The notes below the pieces were generated by a model. That model saw only the letters and a list, made by a program, of their open reading frames with translations, had not been told where the DNA came from and did no database searches. Shown here piece by piece: positions 34,855-42,481 of a DNA stretch of 64,000 bases (its first letter is position 1; every line of letters begins with the position of its first letter). Origin of the DNA: an uncultured Bacteroidales bacterium. GTDB lineage: Bacteria; Bacteroidota; Bacteroidia; Bacteroidales; UBA932. The stretch spans positions 1 to 64,000 of the forward strand of contig CALVAC010000009.1 of NCBI GenBank assembly GCA_944325435.1. Reading direction: 5' to 3'. The position numbers and the translations under genes were made by a program.

Positions 34855-36591
34855 ATGACTTTCGGCATACTGAAGAAAACGGCATTTTTCGGAGCGGCTA
34901 TGATATATGCCGCTTCCTGTGTCTATGTAGATGACAATCTGGGACAGAACTTCATTCCCGGAGACCAGATATATGATGTCGCCCTGGCGGATTTCCCTCT
35001 TGAGGAGATAAGTATGGGCTACTCCGACAGCCTCTCTGCCTACAGTTCATCGAGGATCACCGTAGGTTCGATATGGGACAGCCGGTTCGGGCTTACCACG
35101 CGCAGCAGCGCATTCACCGTCGTGCCGGTGATGGACACCATCGACGTCGGAGACAACCCAAAGGTCATCCAGTTCCATTTCACTGCAGCGAGAGACACCA
35201 CCTCGGTCGAGGATGAGGGCCAGCTGAACATCCTGCAGAACATATATGTCCACAAACTGCACCATGTCCTCGACTCGACCTATCTGTATGCCGTGGACCT
35301 GAATGATGAAATGTTCTCATCAGACCCGGTCATCAGCAAAGGTGTAGTGGTATATGATGGTGGGGATTCCCTCTCGTTCGACTTCTCGGATGAATATGCC
35401 GAAGAAATGGTCAGGCTGTTCCAGGAAGACGCCGACATCCAGCTGGACCTGGAGGAATACCTGAAACGGATGCCGGGAATATATCTGAGGACTGATGCCC
35501 AGAAGGGCGAGGGAGGCCGTATCAACATGTTCGACTGCCCGATAGAGATTTCAGACTCGTACTATGTGACCGGCAACTATGCAGAGCTGAAGATAAGGTC
35601 TGACTATGGTGCGAGGAAGGATGTGGACACATCGTTCCTGTTCTACTTCGGGCCTCAGGAAAGGACGACCACAACATCCCAGTATGCGTTCAACGTATGC
35701 GGCAAGAGCGCGGATGGCTCTCTCCAGCTTACCGAGATTCCGGCAGATGAGAACAGGACAAGGGCGAAACTGTACAGGTCTGTGGATGGGAAGATATACG
35801 TAGAGGGTGGAAGCGGGCTGAAACCGGTAATAAGCGCAAAGGAAATCAAGACTCTGCTGTCCAAGCACCTTGAACAGGAGGGTCTCTCCCCTGAGGAGGT
35901 TATCATCAACAAGGCATCAATCATCCTGCCTTTCGATGAGTTTGCAAACAGCGGGGAATTCAGTTATGACCAGAACTATATGCTTCCGGACATACTGAGC
36001 CCTACCTGCAGGTTCTCATATATGACAGGTATGAAGAACAGCAAGGATGAGAATATCAGGTACGTGACATACGCAGGCCTCACGGATGCCAGCGTGGAAT
36101 CCGAGAACCAGGGAGATGTCAACCTGTCACTGTCGCAATACAACCCGGATGTGAGCCATCATGTTCAGGAGATACTGACCGCGCCGGATGATTCGATTGC
36201 CACCGGCCGCTACGACATCTGGCTGCTGGTGATGGTCAATGAAGTCATCACCACAACGGATGAGAACCAGCAGGAAATGAGTGAATATTACCAGAACCTT
36301 GCATACGCCTCCTATTACAACAACCTCTACGGAGGATACGGGTACGGTTACGGATACGGCTATGGATACGGTTATGACAGCTACTACAGCAATTACTACA
36401 ACTATATGCTGGCCGCACAGTATGCTTCGGCTTCTGCAGTGCAGGAGGAGACCATCACCCAACTGGACAAGGACAGGTTCTACCGCCTTGTCATCAACGG
36501 GCCGGCCGCAGAAGGAGCCGAGGACACCGGCAAGCATCCCGTGCTGTCAGTGGTGTACTCCTACATATCGAAAGACGCAGATTCAGAATGA
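34855..36591 (+). CDS. DUF4270 family outer-membrane lipoprotein
   Basis: 578 residues with a lipoprotein signal ending in YAASC (Cys22). The conserved DUF4270 opening is present (DDNLGQNFIPGDQ, then residues on SYSDSL-type strands and GSIWDSRFGLTTRSSAF). Mostly beta-strand, with an unusual Gly-Tyr repeat at about 494-507 followed by a Tyr/Asn-rich stretch near the C-terminus. Presumably anchored in the outer membrane; the function of the family is unknown. Follows the glycogen-synthase-like gene by 3 bases and is likely co-translated. Confidence 0.85.
   Translation: MTFGILKKTAFFGAAMIYAASCVYVDDNLGQNFIPGDQIYDVALADFPLEEISMGYSDSLSAYSSSRITVGSIWDSRFGLTTRSSAFTVVPVMDTIDVGDNPKVIQFHFTAARDTTSVEDEGQLNILQNIYVHKLHHVLDSTYLYAVDLNDEMFSSDPVISKGVVVYDGGDSLSFDFSDEYAEEMVRLFQEDADIQLDLEEYLKRMPGIYLRTDAQKGEGGRINMFDCPIEISDSYYVTGNYAELKIRSDYGARKDVDTSFLFYFGPQERTTTTSQYAFNVCGKSADGSLQLTEIPADENRTRAKLYRSVDGKIYVEGGSGLKPVISAKEIKTLLSKHLEQEGLSPEEVIINKASIILPFDEFANSGEFSYDQNYMLPDILSPTCRFSYMTGMKNSKDENIRYVTYAGLTDASVESENQGDVNLSLSQYNPDVSHHVQEILTAPDDSIATGRYDIWLLVMVNEVITTTDENQQEMSEYYQNLAYASYYNNLYGGYGYGYGYGYGYGYDSYYSNYYNYMLAAQYASASAVQEETITQLDKDRFYRLVINGPAAEGAEDTGKHPVLSVVYSYISKDADSE
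36334..36375 (+). repeat. Seven tandem GGNTAY hexamers encoding Gly-Tyr
   Basis: Units GGATAC, GGGTAC, GGTTAC, GGATAC, GGCTAT, GGATAC and GGTTAT run without a break inside the DUF4270 gene. All differences are synonymous, so the Gly-Tyr dipeptide is kept while the DNA has drifted. Confidence 0.9.
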
Positions 36592-36625
36592 CATTCCGGG
36601 CAATGGTCCGGAACGGGATATGGGA

Positions 36626-36657
36626 AAAGGGTGCCGACCAATGGTCTGACACCCTTT
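36626..36657. terminator. Bidirectional terminator between DUF4270 and acpP
   Basis: AAAGGGTG pairs with CACCCTTT around an inner GACC/GGTC stem, between convergent genes. On the minus strand TTTTCCC follows; on the plus strand TTTATATTTG. Confidence 0.75.
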
Positions 36658-36680
36658 ATATTTGTCATCTAATGTAACGC

Positions 36681-36920
36681 TTACTGGAGCTTTGACTCGA
36701 TATATTTGATAGCGTCACCGACAGTGGCAATCTTCTCGCCTGCATCCTCATCAGGGATATTGATTCCGAACTCTTTCTCGAATTCCATTATGAGTTCAAC
36801 AGTATCAAGAGAATCTGCACCGAGATCGTTTGTAAAGCTTGCGGACTCCTTGACTTCTGATGCATCAACGCCGAGCTTGTCAACGATAATAGATTTAACT
36901 TTTTCTGCAACTTCTGCCAT
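36681..36920 (-). CDS. acpP: Acyl carrier protein
   Basis: 79 residues. The phosphopantetheine Ser lies in [18 protein letters not shown], and the surrounding helices and length are typical of AcpP. It carries growing acyl chains in fatty acid synthesis. In many Bacteroidota acpP precedes fabF; here it stands alone, with a terminator after it and uvrC upstream on the same strand. Confidence 0.97.
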   Translation of the reverse strand: MAEVAEKVKSIIVDKLGVDASEVKESASFTNDLGADSLDTVELIMEFEKEFGINIPDEDAGEKIATVGDAIKYIESKLQ

Positions 36921-37055
36921 AATCGTAAGGTTTAATTAATAATTGAGGTTATATTTTAATACACAAATAAGTTCTTGCCGTATTGTACGATATGTCTGTT
37001 GTCTTAAAAATCGGGTGCAAAGTAAGTAAAAAAATCCGAAAAATGAAAATTTTAC

Positions 37056-37081
37056 GTAAAAATGCTGCCCGTCAGGGGCAT
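37056..37081 (-). terminator. Likely terminator after uvrC
   Basis: On the minus strand TGCCC-CTGAC-GGGCA is followed by GCATTTTTACG, 10 bases after the uvrC stop. The stem is short, so the call is moderate. The rest of 36921-37090 shows no clear promoter for acpP. Confidence 0.5.
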
Positions 37082-37090
37082 CAGAGGCAC

Positions 37091-38908
37091 TCACGGACGG
37101 TCCGGAACAGTCCGGGAAGCTGTATTCAAAGCTGTATGTATCCTTTCTGCCAACTGGCTCCCTACCATAGTTGACAGGTCCTCTACCGAGGCTGCCGCTA
37201 TCCTCGCCACACTGCCGTAATGGAGAATGAGCCGCTGCTCGGTCTTCTCGCCTACCCCTTTGATGTCCCGGAGAGCCGACCTTATCTGCGCCTTGCTGCG
37301 ACGGTTGCGGTGATGGGTGATACCGAAACGGTGAGCCTCATCCCGGATACGCTGCAGGACTTTCAGGGCCTGGGAATTCCTGTCTATGAACAGCGGATAA
37401 GGGTCCCCCACCCTTATGACCTCCTCCAGACGCTTTGCAAGCCCGACCACGGTAAGCCTTTCTGTAAGACCCAGTTCGGCCAGAGCCTCGTACGCAAACG
37501 CCAGCTGCCCCTTGCCTCCATCAATGACCACCAGCTGAGGCAGGTCATCCGGAGCTTCGGCCAGCATCCTGGAATAGCGCCTGTTCACCACTTCTTTCAT
37601 GGAAGCGTAGTCATTCGCGCCAACCACGGTCTTTATGTTGAAATGCCTGTAGTCTTTTTTGCTCGGGACACCATCCCGGAACACGACACAGCTCGCCACG
37701 GGATTCGTACCCTGTATATTCGAGTTGTCGAAACATTCTATATGCACTGGCAGCATCTCCATCCCGAGAGCGGTCTTCAATTCTTCAAGAACTTTCTGCC
37801 TGAAGTCATCGGGATCCGTATGTTCCCTCTGTTTCAAGGCATTGAACCGCATCTCCTTGGCATTCTTCGCACTCAATTCAAGCAAGGCGAGCTTGTCTCC
37901 CCTGACAGGAATCCGGAACTCTACCCCATCCATCTCGACATCAGGCAGGAAGGGGACAATGACCTCCTTTGACAGGGTGCCGAACTTGGACTGTATTTCG
38001 GAGATGAATGTTGAAAGCACAGCCGCCTGTTCCTCCTCGATATTCATCCTGAATCCCAGATTCAGGGACTGTATCACGGCCCCATCGTGGAGCCTCATGA
38101 AATTGCCGAACGCCTCCCCGGAATCAAAGACAAGGGAAAACACATCCATACTTCCCATAGAAGTGCTCGTTATGAGAGACTTGCCGTAATGCTTCTCTAT
38201 GGACTGCATCTTTTCCTTGTACACAGCCGCCTGCTCGAAATCCATAGCCTCTGCCGCCTTGAGCATCAGATCCCTGTAATGCTGGATCATCTCTCGTCCT
38301 CCGCCTTTCAGAAGCCTTGCTATCTCTTCGATGTTTTCGTTGTATTCCTGTCTTGAAATGCCTCCGACACAGCATCCTCTGCACTTGCCGATATGGAAAT
38401 TGAGACAAGGACGGAACTTGCGGCGGAGTATGGAATCCGATGTGATCCTGTTGCTGCAGGTCCTGAGAGGATAAAGTGTCGAGAACAGCTCCAGGAGATT
38501 GCGGGCATGCATCACACTGCTGTAAGGCCCGAAATAGCGCGAGCCATCCCTGACTATCCTGCGGGTCAGGTACACCTTGGGAAACTCATCCGCACTGATA
38601 CAGATCCACGGATATGTCTTGGAATCCTTGAGCAGGATATTGTATCTGGGCCTGTACTGCTTGATAAGGTTGTTCTCAAGAAGGAGGGCATCCGCCTCTG
38701 TATCAACTACCGAATACTGGGCATCCGCTATTTTCGACACCATAATGGCTGTCTTGCGGGTCAACCTCTCCTTCGGCACAAAATACTGGGCCACCCTCTT
38801 GTGCAGGTCTTTGGCCTTGCCCACATAAATGACATTCCCCTCGGCATCATAATAGCGGTAGACGCCGGGGGAATGAGGGAAGAGTGATATCTTTGTGCGA
38901 ATATCCAT
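37091..38908 (-). CDS. uvrC: Excinuclease ABC subunit C
   Basis: 605 residues. Domains in order: GIY-YIG nuclease (about 10-95; PGVYRYYDAEGNVIYVGKAK), a Cys-containing stretch (CRGCCVGG) before the UVR motif (about 200-235; DFEQAAVYKEKMQSIEKHYG), the RNase H-like UvrC nuclease (CFDNSNIQGTNPVASCVVFR, VVIDGGKGQLAFA, DEAHRFGITHHR), and a C-terminal helix-hairpin-helix. It makes both incisions around a DNA lesion in nucleotide-excision repair with UvrA and UvrB. It starts 29 bases after the thioredoxin-like gene and is probably read from the tandem promoters at 40051-40155. Confidence 0.97.
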   Translation of the reverse strand: MDIRTKISLFPHSPGVYRYYDAEGNVIYVGKAKDLHKRVAQYFVPKERLTRKTAIMVSKIADAQYSVVDTEADALLLENNLIKQYRPRYNILLKDSKTYPWICISADEFPKVYLTRRIVRDGSRYFGPYSSVMHARNLLELFSTLYPLRTCSNRITSDSILRRKFRPCLNFHIGKCRGCCVGGISRQEYNENIEEIARLLKGGGREMIQHYRDLMLKAAEAMDFEQAAVYKEKMQSIEKHYGKSLITSTSMGSMDVFSLVFDSGEAFGNFMRLHDGAVIQSLNLGFRMNIEEEQAAVLSTFISEIQSKFGTLSKEVIVPFLPDVEMDGVEFRIPVRGDKLALLELSAKNAKEMRFNALKQREHTDPDDFRQKVLEELKTALGMEMLPVHIECFDNSNIQGTNPVASCVVFRDGVPSKKDYRHFNIKTVVGANDYASMKEVVNRRYSRMLAEAPDDLPQLVVIDGGKGQLAFAYEALAELGLTERLTVVGLAKRLEEVIRVGDPYPLFIDRNSQALKVLQRIRDEAHRFGITHHRNRRSKAQIRSALRDIKGVGEKTEQRLILHYGSVARIAAASVEDLSTMVGSQLAERIHTALNTASRTVPDRP

Positions 38909-38937
38909 TGTGCGGCGATCCTTCGCTCCGCAGATCC

Positions 38938-40020
38938 CTAACGGATATATTTAGAGATTTCCTGGCCTATCTCATCGCCTCTGAGGTTCCTCTTGAGAAT
39001 GGTCCCATCCGGCCCGAAAAGGATGATATGCGGAATGCCTTCTATACCGTACAGTTCCGTAGGGACCTGGCCGGCATTGATGATCTGCTTCCAGTTCACC
39101 CCGTAGACCTTTGCCGTATCCTTTGTGGCTTCCGGGCGATCCCACACGGCAACGCTCAGGACCTCGAGACCTTTTCTGTGGTACTCGTCATAGACAGCCT
39201 TGATGTTAGGAATCTCAGCCTTGCATGGCCCGCACCATGATGCCCAGAAATCCACAAGGACATACTTGCCCTTGCCTACATAGTCGGAGAACTTCACCGT
39301 CTTCCCGTCCGAGTCCTCCACTGTGAAGTCCTTGAACATCTTGCCTTCAGCCGTCTCTATCCTTGTCTCTATCAGGTTCTTCATGGCAACGATCTCATCG
39401 CTTGCCTGGAGTTCCGGAGACAGGGTGCCGATCAGGGAGTCCACCTGGACATCATCCTCCAGAAGAGCCGCAAGGTTCGAAAGGGCAGCCACCGCAATCA
39501 CATTATCGCTGTTCTGCGACAGCGCTTCCCTTGAGAAATCGATGAACTCCGCAGTGAACCTGTCATAATTCGCAATCATAAGAGAGTCCATGGCCTCGGC
39601 GCTTATGTCTGTCTTAGCCCTTATGTTCTGTACCTCTGTCATGAAATTCTCCTGGATGGACACGGACTTCTCCGAGAATTCCGTGAACCTTGTGTTCACC
39701 GACCCTGAAAAGGCAGACTTCACGGACGGTTCAGCACCGAGGGTGACATCCAGCTTTGTGCCATCAGGGACAAAACGTACCTGATACGGGCCTGCGGAAA
39801 CGGAACCCATCACTGTCGGATCCACAGGAAGCTCGACAGAGAACTTGCCATCCGTCACAGCCAGAAGGGTGTCAATCCCGTGTGACTCTATCACCACATT
39901 GACTTCATCAAGTCCTTCTTCGGAAACAGTTCCGACAAGCCTTGTGGTATCGGAAACGCCGGAGCAGGCAGCCGCGAGCATAGCAGCACCGGCTGCAGCC
40001 ATAATTGTTCTTGTCTTCAT
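38938..40020 (-). CDS. TlpA-like thiol-disulfide oxidoreductase lipoprotein
   Basis: 360 residues from ATG 40020 (longer starts to 40053 exist). Lipoprotein signal ending in AAACS (Cys19), an N-terminal DUF4369-like beta domain (about 20-110), a helical linker, then a thioredoxin/TlpA domain (about 225-360) with the active site FWASWCGPCK and the cis-Pro loop GIPHIILFGPDG. Such proteins reduce or isomerise disulfides on the periplasmic or outer-membrane side. Two tandem promoter modules lie 31-182 bases upstream of its start. Confidence 0.9.
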   Translation of the reverse strand: MKTRTIMAAAGAAMLAAACSGVSDTTRLVGTVSEEGLDEVNVVIESHGIDTLLAVTDGKFSVELPVDPTVMGSVSAGPYQVRFVPDGTKLDVTLGAEPSVKSAFSGSVNTRFTEFSEKSVSIQENFMTEVQNIRAKTDISAEAMDSLMIANYDRFTAEFIDFSREALSQNSDNVIAVAALSNLAALLEDDVQVDSLIGTLSPELQASDEIVAMKNLIETRIETAEGKMFKDFTVEDSDGKTVKFSDYVGKGKYVLVDFWASWCGPCKAEIPNIKAVYDEYHRKGLEVLSVAVWDRPEATKDTAKVYGVNWKQIINAGQVPTELYGIEGIPHIILFGPDGTILKRNLRGDEIGQEISKYIR

Positions 40021-40050
40021 AATCATTTGCTCTGTTTTCAATCCAGACCG

Positions 40051-40082
40051 CAAATATACTCAGAAGCCGAGAGCAGAACAAA
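40051..40082 (-). promoter_or_regulatory. Proximal promoter of tlpA-like/uvrC unit, with palindrome over -33
   Basis: On the minus strand TTTG (40079-40082), 20-base spacer, TATATTTG (40051-40058). The -33 element lies inside the palindrome AACAAATAAATTTGTT (40077-40092). The spacer contains GCTCTCGGCTTCTGAG, shared with the distal copy. Confidence 0.7.
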
Positions 40083-40125
40083 TTTATTTGTTATGCCGAG
40101 GCGTGAACAGTATATATGGCGAAGC

Positions 40126-40155
40126 CAAATATCTCAGAAGCCGAGAGCAATGCAA
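40126..40155 (-). promoter_or_regulatory. Distal promoter-like copy upstream of tlpA-like gene
   Basis: On the minus strand TTG (40153-40155), 19-base spacer, GATATTTG (40126-40133, one mismatch to TAnnTTTG). The -33 element lies inside a different palindrome, TGCAAGTAAACTTGCA (40151-40166). The spacer again holds GCTCTCGGCTTCTGAG. Confidence 0.55.
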
Positions 40156-40218
40156 GTTTACTTGCAATTGCCGAGGCGATACAGTATATGTGGCCGCCCG
40201 GCCAAATATATGAATTTT

Positions 40219-41061
40219 TCAGATTTTCTTGATATTGAACATATATCTGTCTTCCGATGAGCCTTCCTCATCGTAGACTCCGGTCACGAGAATGATGCCG
40301 AGGGGTTCAGCCACAGGCTCTTGGCCATCCTCCACAGTCTCCCGTCCGATCAGGATGACATCACCGACAGAGATATCGCTCACCATATCCAGTTTCTCGG
40401 CACTTGCATAAAGGGCACGCAACTGCCCCCGGGTAATGGTAGAATAATTTATGCCGGACATTCTGGCGAACTTGAGGCCGGTCTTGCTCCTCCATTCCTG
40501 CGGCAGGACATCGCTCTCCTGCTCCTGGTAAAGACAGATATCGATATCCGCCTCCGCGGCAGCCGAAGTGACAAGCGGCTGCACTGTCCTTATACAGAAC
40601 CCATCCGGCTTGCCGGACGCTGGGCTGTACATTGTCACGGATGTCGCCGCCTCTTCAAGCAGTTCATCATCCGGCTTTTCCGTTCTATAGACTTTAATGG
40701 GATATTCTATTCTGCGCGAATAGCCGAGATTGTCCCAGACTTCAAATATCACCTTGACTGACAGGGAATCCGAGGCAATTTCAGGTACATTGTAGAAAAA
40801 TTCCCCCTTATAATGCTTCTGAGCCAGCTCCCTTGTCTCAAGATCAGCATATCCGTTCTCCAGATCAAAAGAAGTTATCTCCAGCCTTGTCAGATAATCA
40901 TTGATTGTCCACGTATTAATGTCGAAATTGACATTGCCTCCGCTGTATGCCGTATATGAGGATGGAGTAATCAATACGACAACTTCGGATGCGTCCTTTT
41001 CAGAGACGCATCCGCAAATTGTCATCAACAACGCTGCAATGATTACAGGGAAATGTCTCAT
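40219..41061 (-). CDS. Uncharacterised lipoprotein with Ig-like N-terminal region
   Basis: 280 residues, not recognised. Signal peptide with a Cys at about 16-18 (LLMTICGC) suggests lipidation. Residues of about 25-125 form strands reminiscent of an Ig-like fold (VVLITPSSYTAYSGGNVNFD, FEVWDNLGYSRRIEYPIKVY). The C-terminal half is mixed and ends in a strand-rich segment (ISVGDVILIGRE, GIILVTGVYDE). Its start overlaps the stop of the previous lipoprotein gene (ATGA at 41058-41061), so it is translationally coupled and the last gene of a three-gene unit. Confidence 0.65.
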   Translation of the reverse strand: MRHFPVIIAALLMTICGCVSEKDASEVVVLITPSSYTAYSGGNVNFDINTWTINDYLTRLEITSFDLENGYADLETRELAQKHYKGEFFYNVPEIASDSLSVKVIFEVWDNLGYSRRIEYPIKVYRTEKPDDELLEEAATSVTMYSPASGKPDGFCIRTVQPLVTSAAAEADIDICLYQEQESDVLPQEWRSKTGLKFARMSGINYSTITRGQLRALYASAEKLDMVSDISVGDVILIGRETVEDGQEPVAEPLGIILVTGVYDEEGSSEDRYMFNIKKI

Positions 41062-41492
41062 TTCAGTCTATATGCCTTTACCTTTGCGGTCACCGTGACA
41101 TCCCCTCCGAGGAACAGGTTTGTCTTCGATTTTGTCTGTCTGGTGACGACATAGTATTCAGCATCAGGGAAATCATCCACCAGTTTGTAGGATGCCCTCT
41201 GCAGGCGGCCATAAAGTTTAAGGTCAACCTTCTTCTGCATTCCGAACCGGACAGATTTCCTCTCCACTCCATCATACGGCTCCCCGTTAAGGTAGTCTAT
41301 CACGGAAATAAAGCCAAGATATGTCCTGTATGAGACACTGATCTCTGTCTCACCAAGATATTCAAGGTCATCCATCGTGATCTCAAGCCGCGTAGAGTCA
41401 GGAGCATACATGCTGTTCCTGGTTATACTGCAGGCCGACAGGCTGATGACAGCCACGGCAGGCAGGATATATCTGTACAGTTTCATGATCAC
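41058..41492 (-). CDS. Uncharacterised small lipoprotein
   Basis: 144 residues, not recognised. Lipoprotein signal ending in SLSAC (Cys21). The mature part is short and strand-rich with basic residues (KKVDLKLYGRLQRASYKLVD, then LGGDVTVTAKVKAYRLK at the C-terminus). It lies 3 bases after the beta-barrel gene and overlaps the next lipoprotein gene by four bases, which points to a joint function at the outer membrane. Confidence 0.65.
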   Translation of the reverse strand: MIMKLYRYILPAVAVISLSACSITRNSMYAPDSTRLEITMDDLEYLGETEISVSYRTYLGFISVIDYLNGEPYDGVERKSVRFGMQKKVDLKLYGRLQRASYKLVDDFPDAEYYVVTRQTKSKTNLFLGGDVTVTAKVKAYRLK

Positions 41493-41495
41493 GGT

Positions 41496-42329
41496 CTATT
41501 TGAAATAATAAGTAAGAGTGAATCTGAACTGACCTCCTATTTCTCCGGTCCTTGCCTTGAGACTGTCATAGTCGACATTTTCACCCGGAAGGTTTTCTAT
41601 TGCAGAGGAATAGTATGTCTGGGTGTCATTTCCTGTCACTTCATTGACAGTCTTGTACTTGACACCCGTATCGAACCTTGAAGACACTCCGAACTCCGCT
41701 CCGAGGGCAAGAGGAAGGTCTGCTATAAATGCCTGGATGCCGATGAATGCACCGATACCTATCACGAATGCCCGTTTTGTGGTAGTGCTGGAGGATATGA
41801 TGGACATGTAGTTCCCTGTCTCGCCGACCATTTCCACCGTACCGGATTCACTCAGGCTGGTGCTGCTGTCCCATCCGATAGGGAGTTCGGCACCTACATA
41901 GACATCAAGGATATTCTTGCTGGAGAAATGCCAGGCCACTCCCGGATAGAACATTGCATTGGAACTGGAGTTTTTGGTGGCTGACGGAAGAGAGAAAGAC
42001 TGCTCATCGACATCCTGGGTATAGGTTCCTTTGAGAGAGGATGATGTCTTGTAAAGTTCAAGGCCTACACGGGCTTCGAACTGGTCAGAGACCATATACT
42101 TGAAATTGATAAGAGGCAGAGCCTGCATCTTGAGCTCCTTGTCAATGATGCCGTTGAACATTTCGCTGGTCGCTCCGAGATAGATACCGAAATCTCCGGC
42201 TTCAGGTCTGTTGCCTGTCCTGATGACTTTGGCTGATGGCTTACCTGTTGTCATCTGCGCAACCGCAGGCAACGCTTGCCCCCCAAGAAGACCAAGGACG
42301 GCAATGAAAAAGGTTAGTTTAGTTTTCAT
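41496..42329 (-). CDS. Outer-membrane beta-barrel protein
   Basis: 277 residues with a Sec signal peptide (cleavage after LPAVAQ). The body alternates amphipathic strands (FGIYLGATSEMF, FEARVGLELYKTS, FYPGVAWHFSSKN, LDVYVGAELPIGW) and ends in FRFTLTYYFK, close to a barrel-insertion signal with an aromatic near the end. This is the porin-like or OmpA-barrel type common in Bacteroidota. First gene of a trio with two lipoproteins; the role is unknown. Confidence 0.75.
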   Translation of the reverse strand: MKTKLTFFIAVLGLLGGQALPAVAQMTTGKPSAKVIRTGNRPEAGDFGIYLGATSEMFNGIIDKELKMQALPLINFKYMVSDQFEARVGLELYKTSSSLKGTYTQDVDEQSFSLPSATKNSSSNAMFYPGVAWHFSSKNILDVYVGAELPIGWDSSTSLSESGTVEMVGETGNYMSIISSSTTTKRAFVIGIGAFIGIQAFIADLPLALGAEFGVSSRFDTGVKYKTVNEVTGNDTQTYYSSAIENLPGENVDYDSLKARTGEIGGQFRFTLTYYFK

Positions 42330-42345
42330 AAAAACATAAAAATGT

Positions 42346-42360
42346 GCCGGACAACCCGGC
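42346..42360 (-). other. Small hairpin in the leader of the beta-barrel gene
   Basis: GCCGG and CCGGC form a 5-bp stem with a 5-base loop, 17 bases before the ATG. It lies in the 5' leader predicted from the -7 box at 42413-42420. Confidence 0.4.
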
Positions 42361-42412
42361 GGATTATAGGAATAAGTTTAATGAATTTTCGCCAAACCTC
42401 CACAAAATTAAC

Positions 42413-42420
42413 AATTTATC
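42413..42420 (-). promoter_or_regulatory. -7 box of the beta-barrel/lipoprotein trio
   Basis: TAATTTTG on the minus strand fits TAnnTTTG. No correctly spaced TTTG is seen. It gives a leader of about 75 bases before the ATG at 42329. Confidence 0.4.
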
Positions 42421-42481
42421 CCGAATACACAAAAAAATTAAATGATTATGCCTGCGGATTCTGCCGGCGAGTATCCGGCTG

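Larger units (their letters stand above)
40051..40202. repeat. Two tandem 75-77 bp promoter modules
   Basis: Units at 40051-40125 and 40126-40202 share CTCAGAAGCCGAGAGCA, a 16-base palindrome, TGCCGAGGCG and ACAGTATAT in the same order. A third CAAATATA at 40203-40210 starts what would be another unit. The palindrome arms differ between units but stay self-complementary. Confidence 0.8.
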
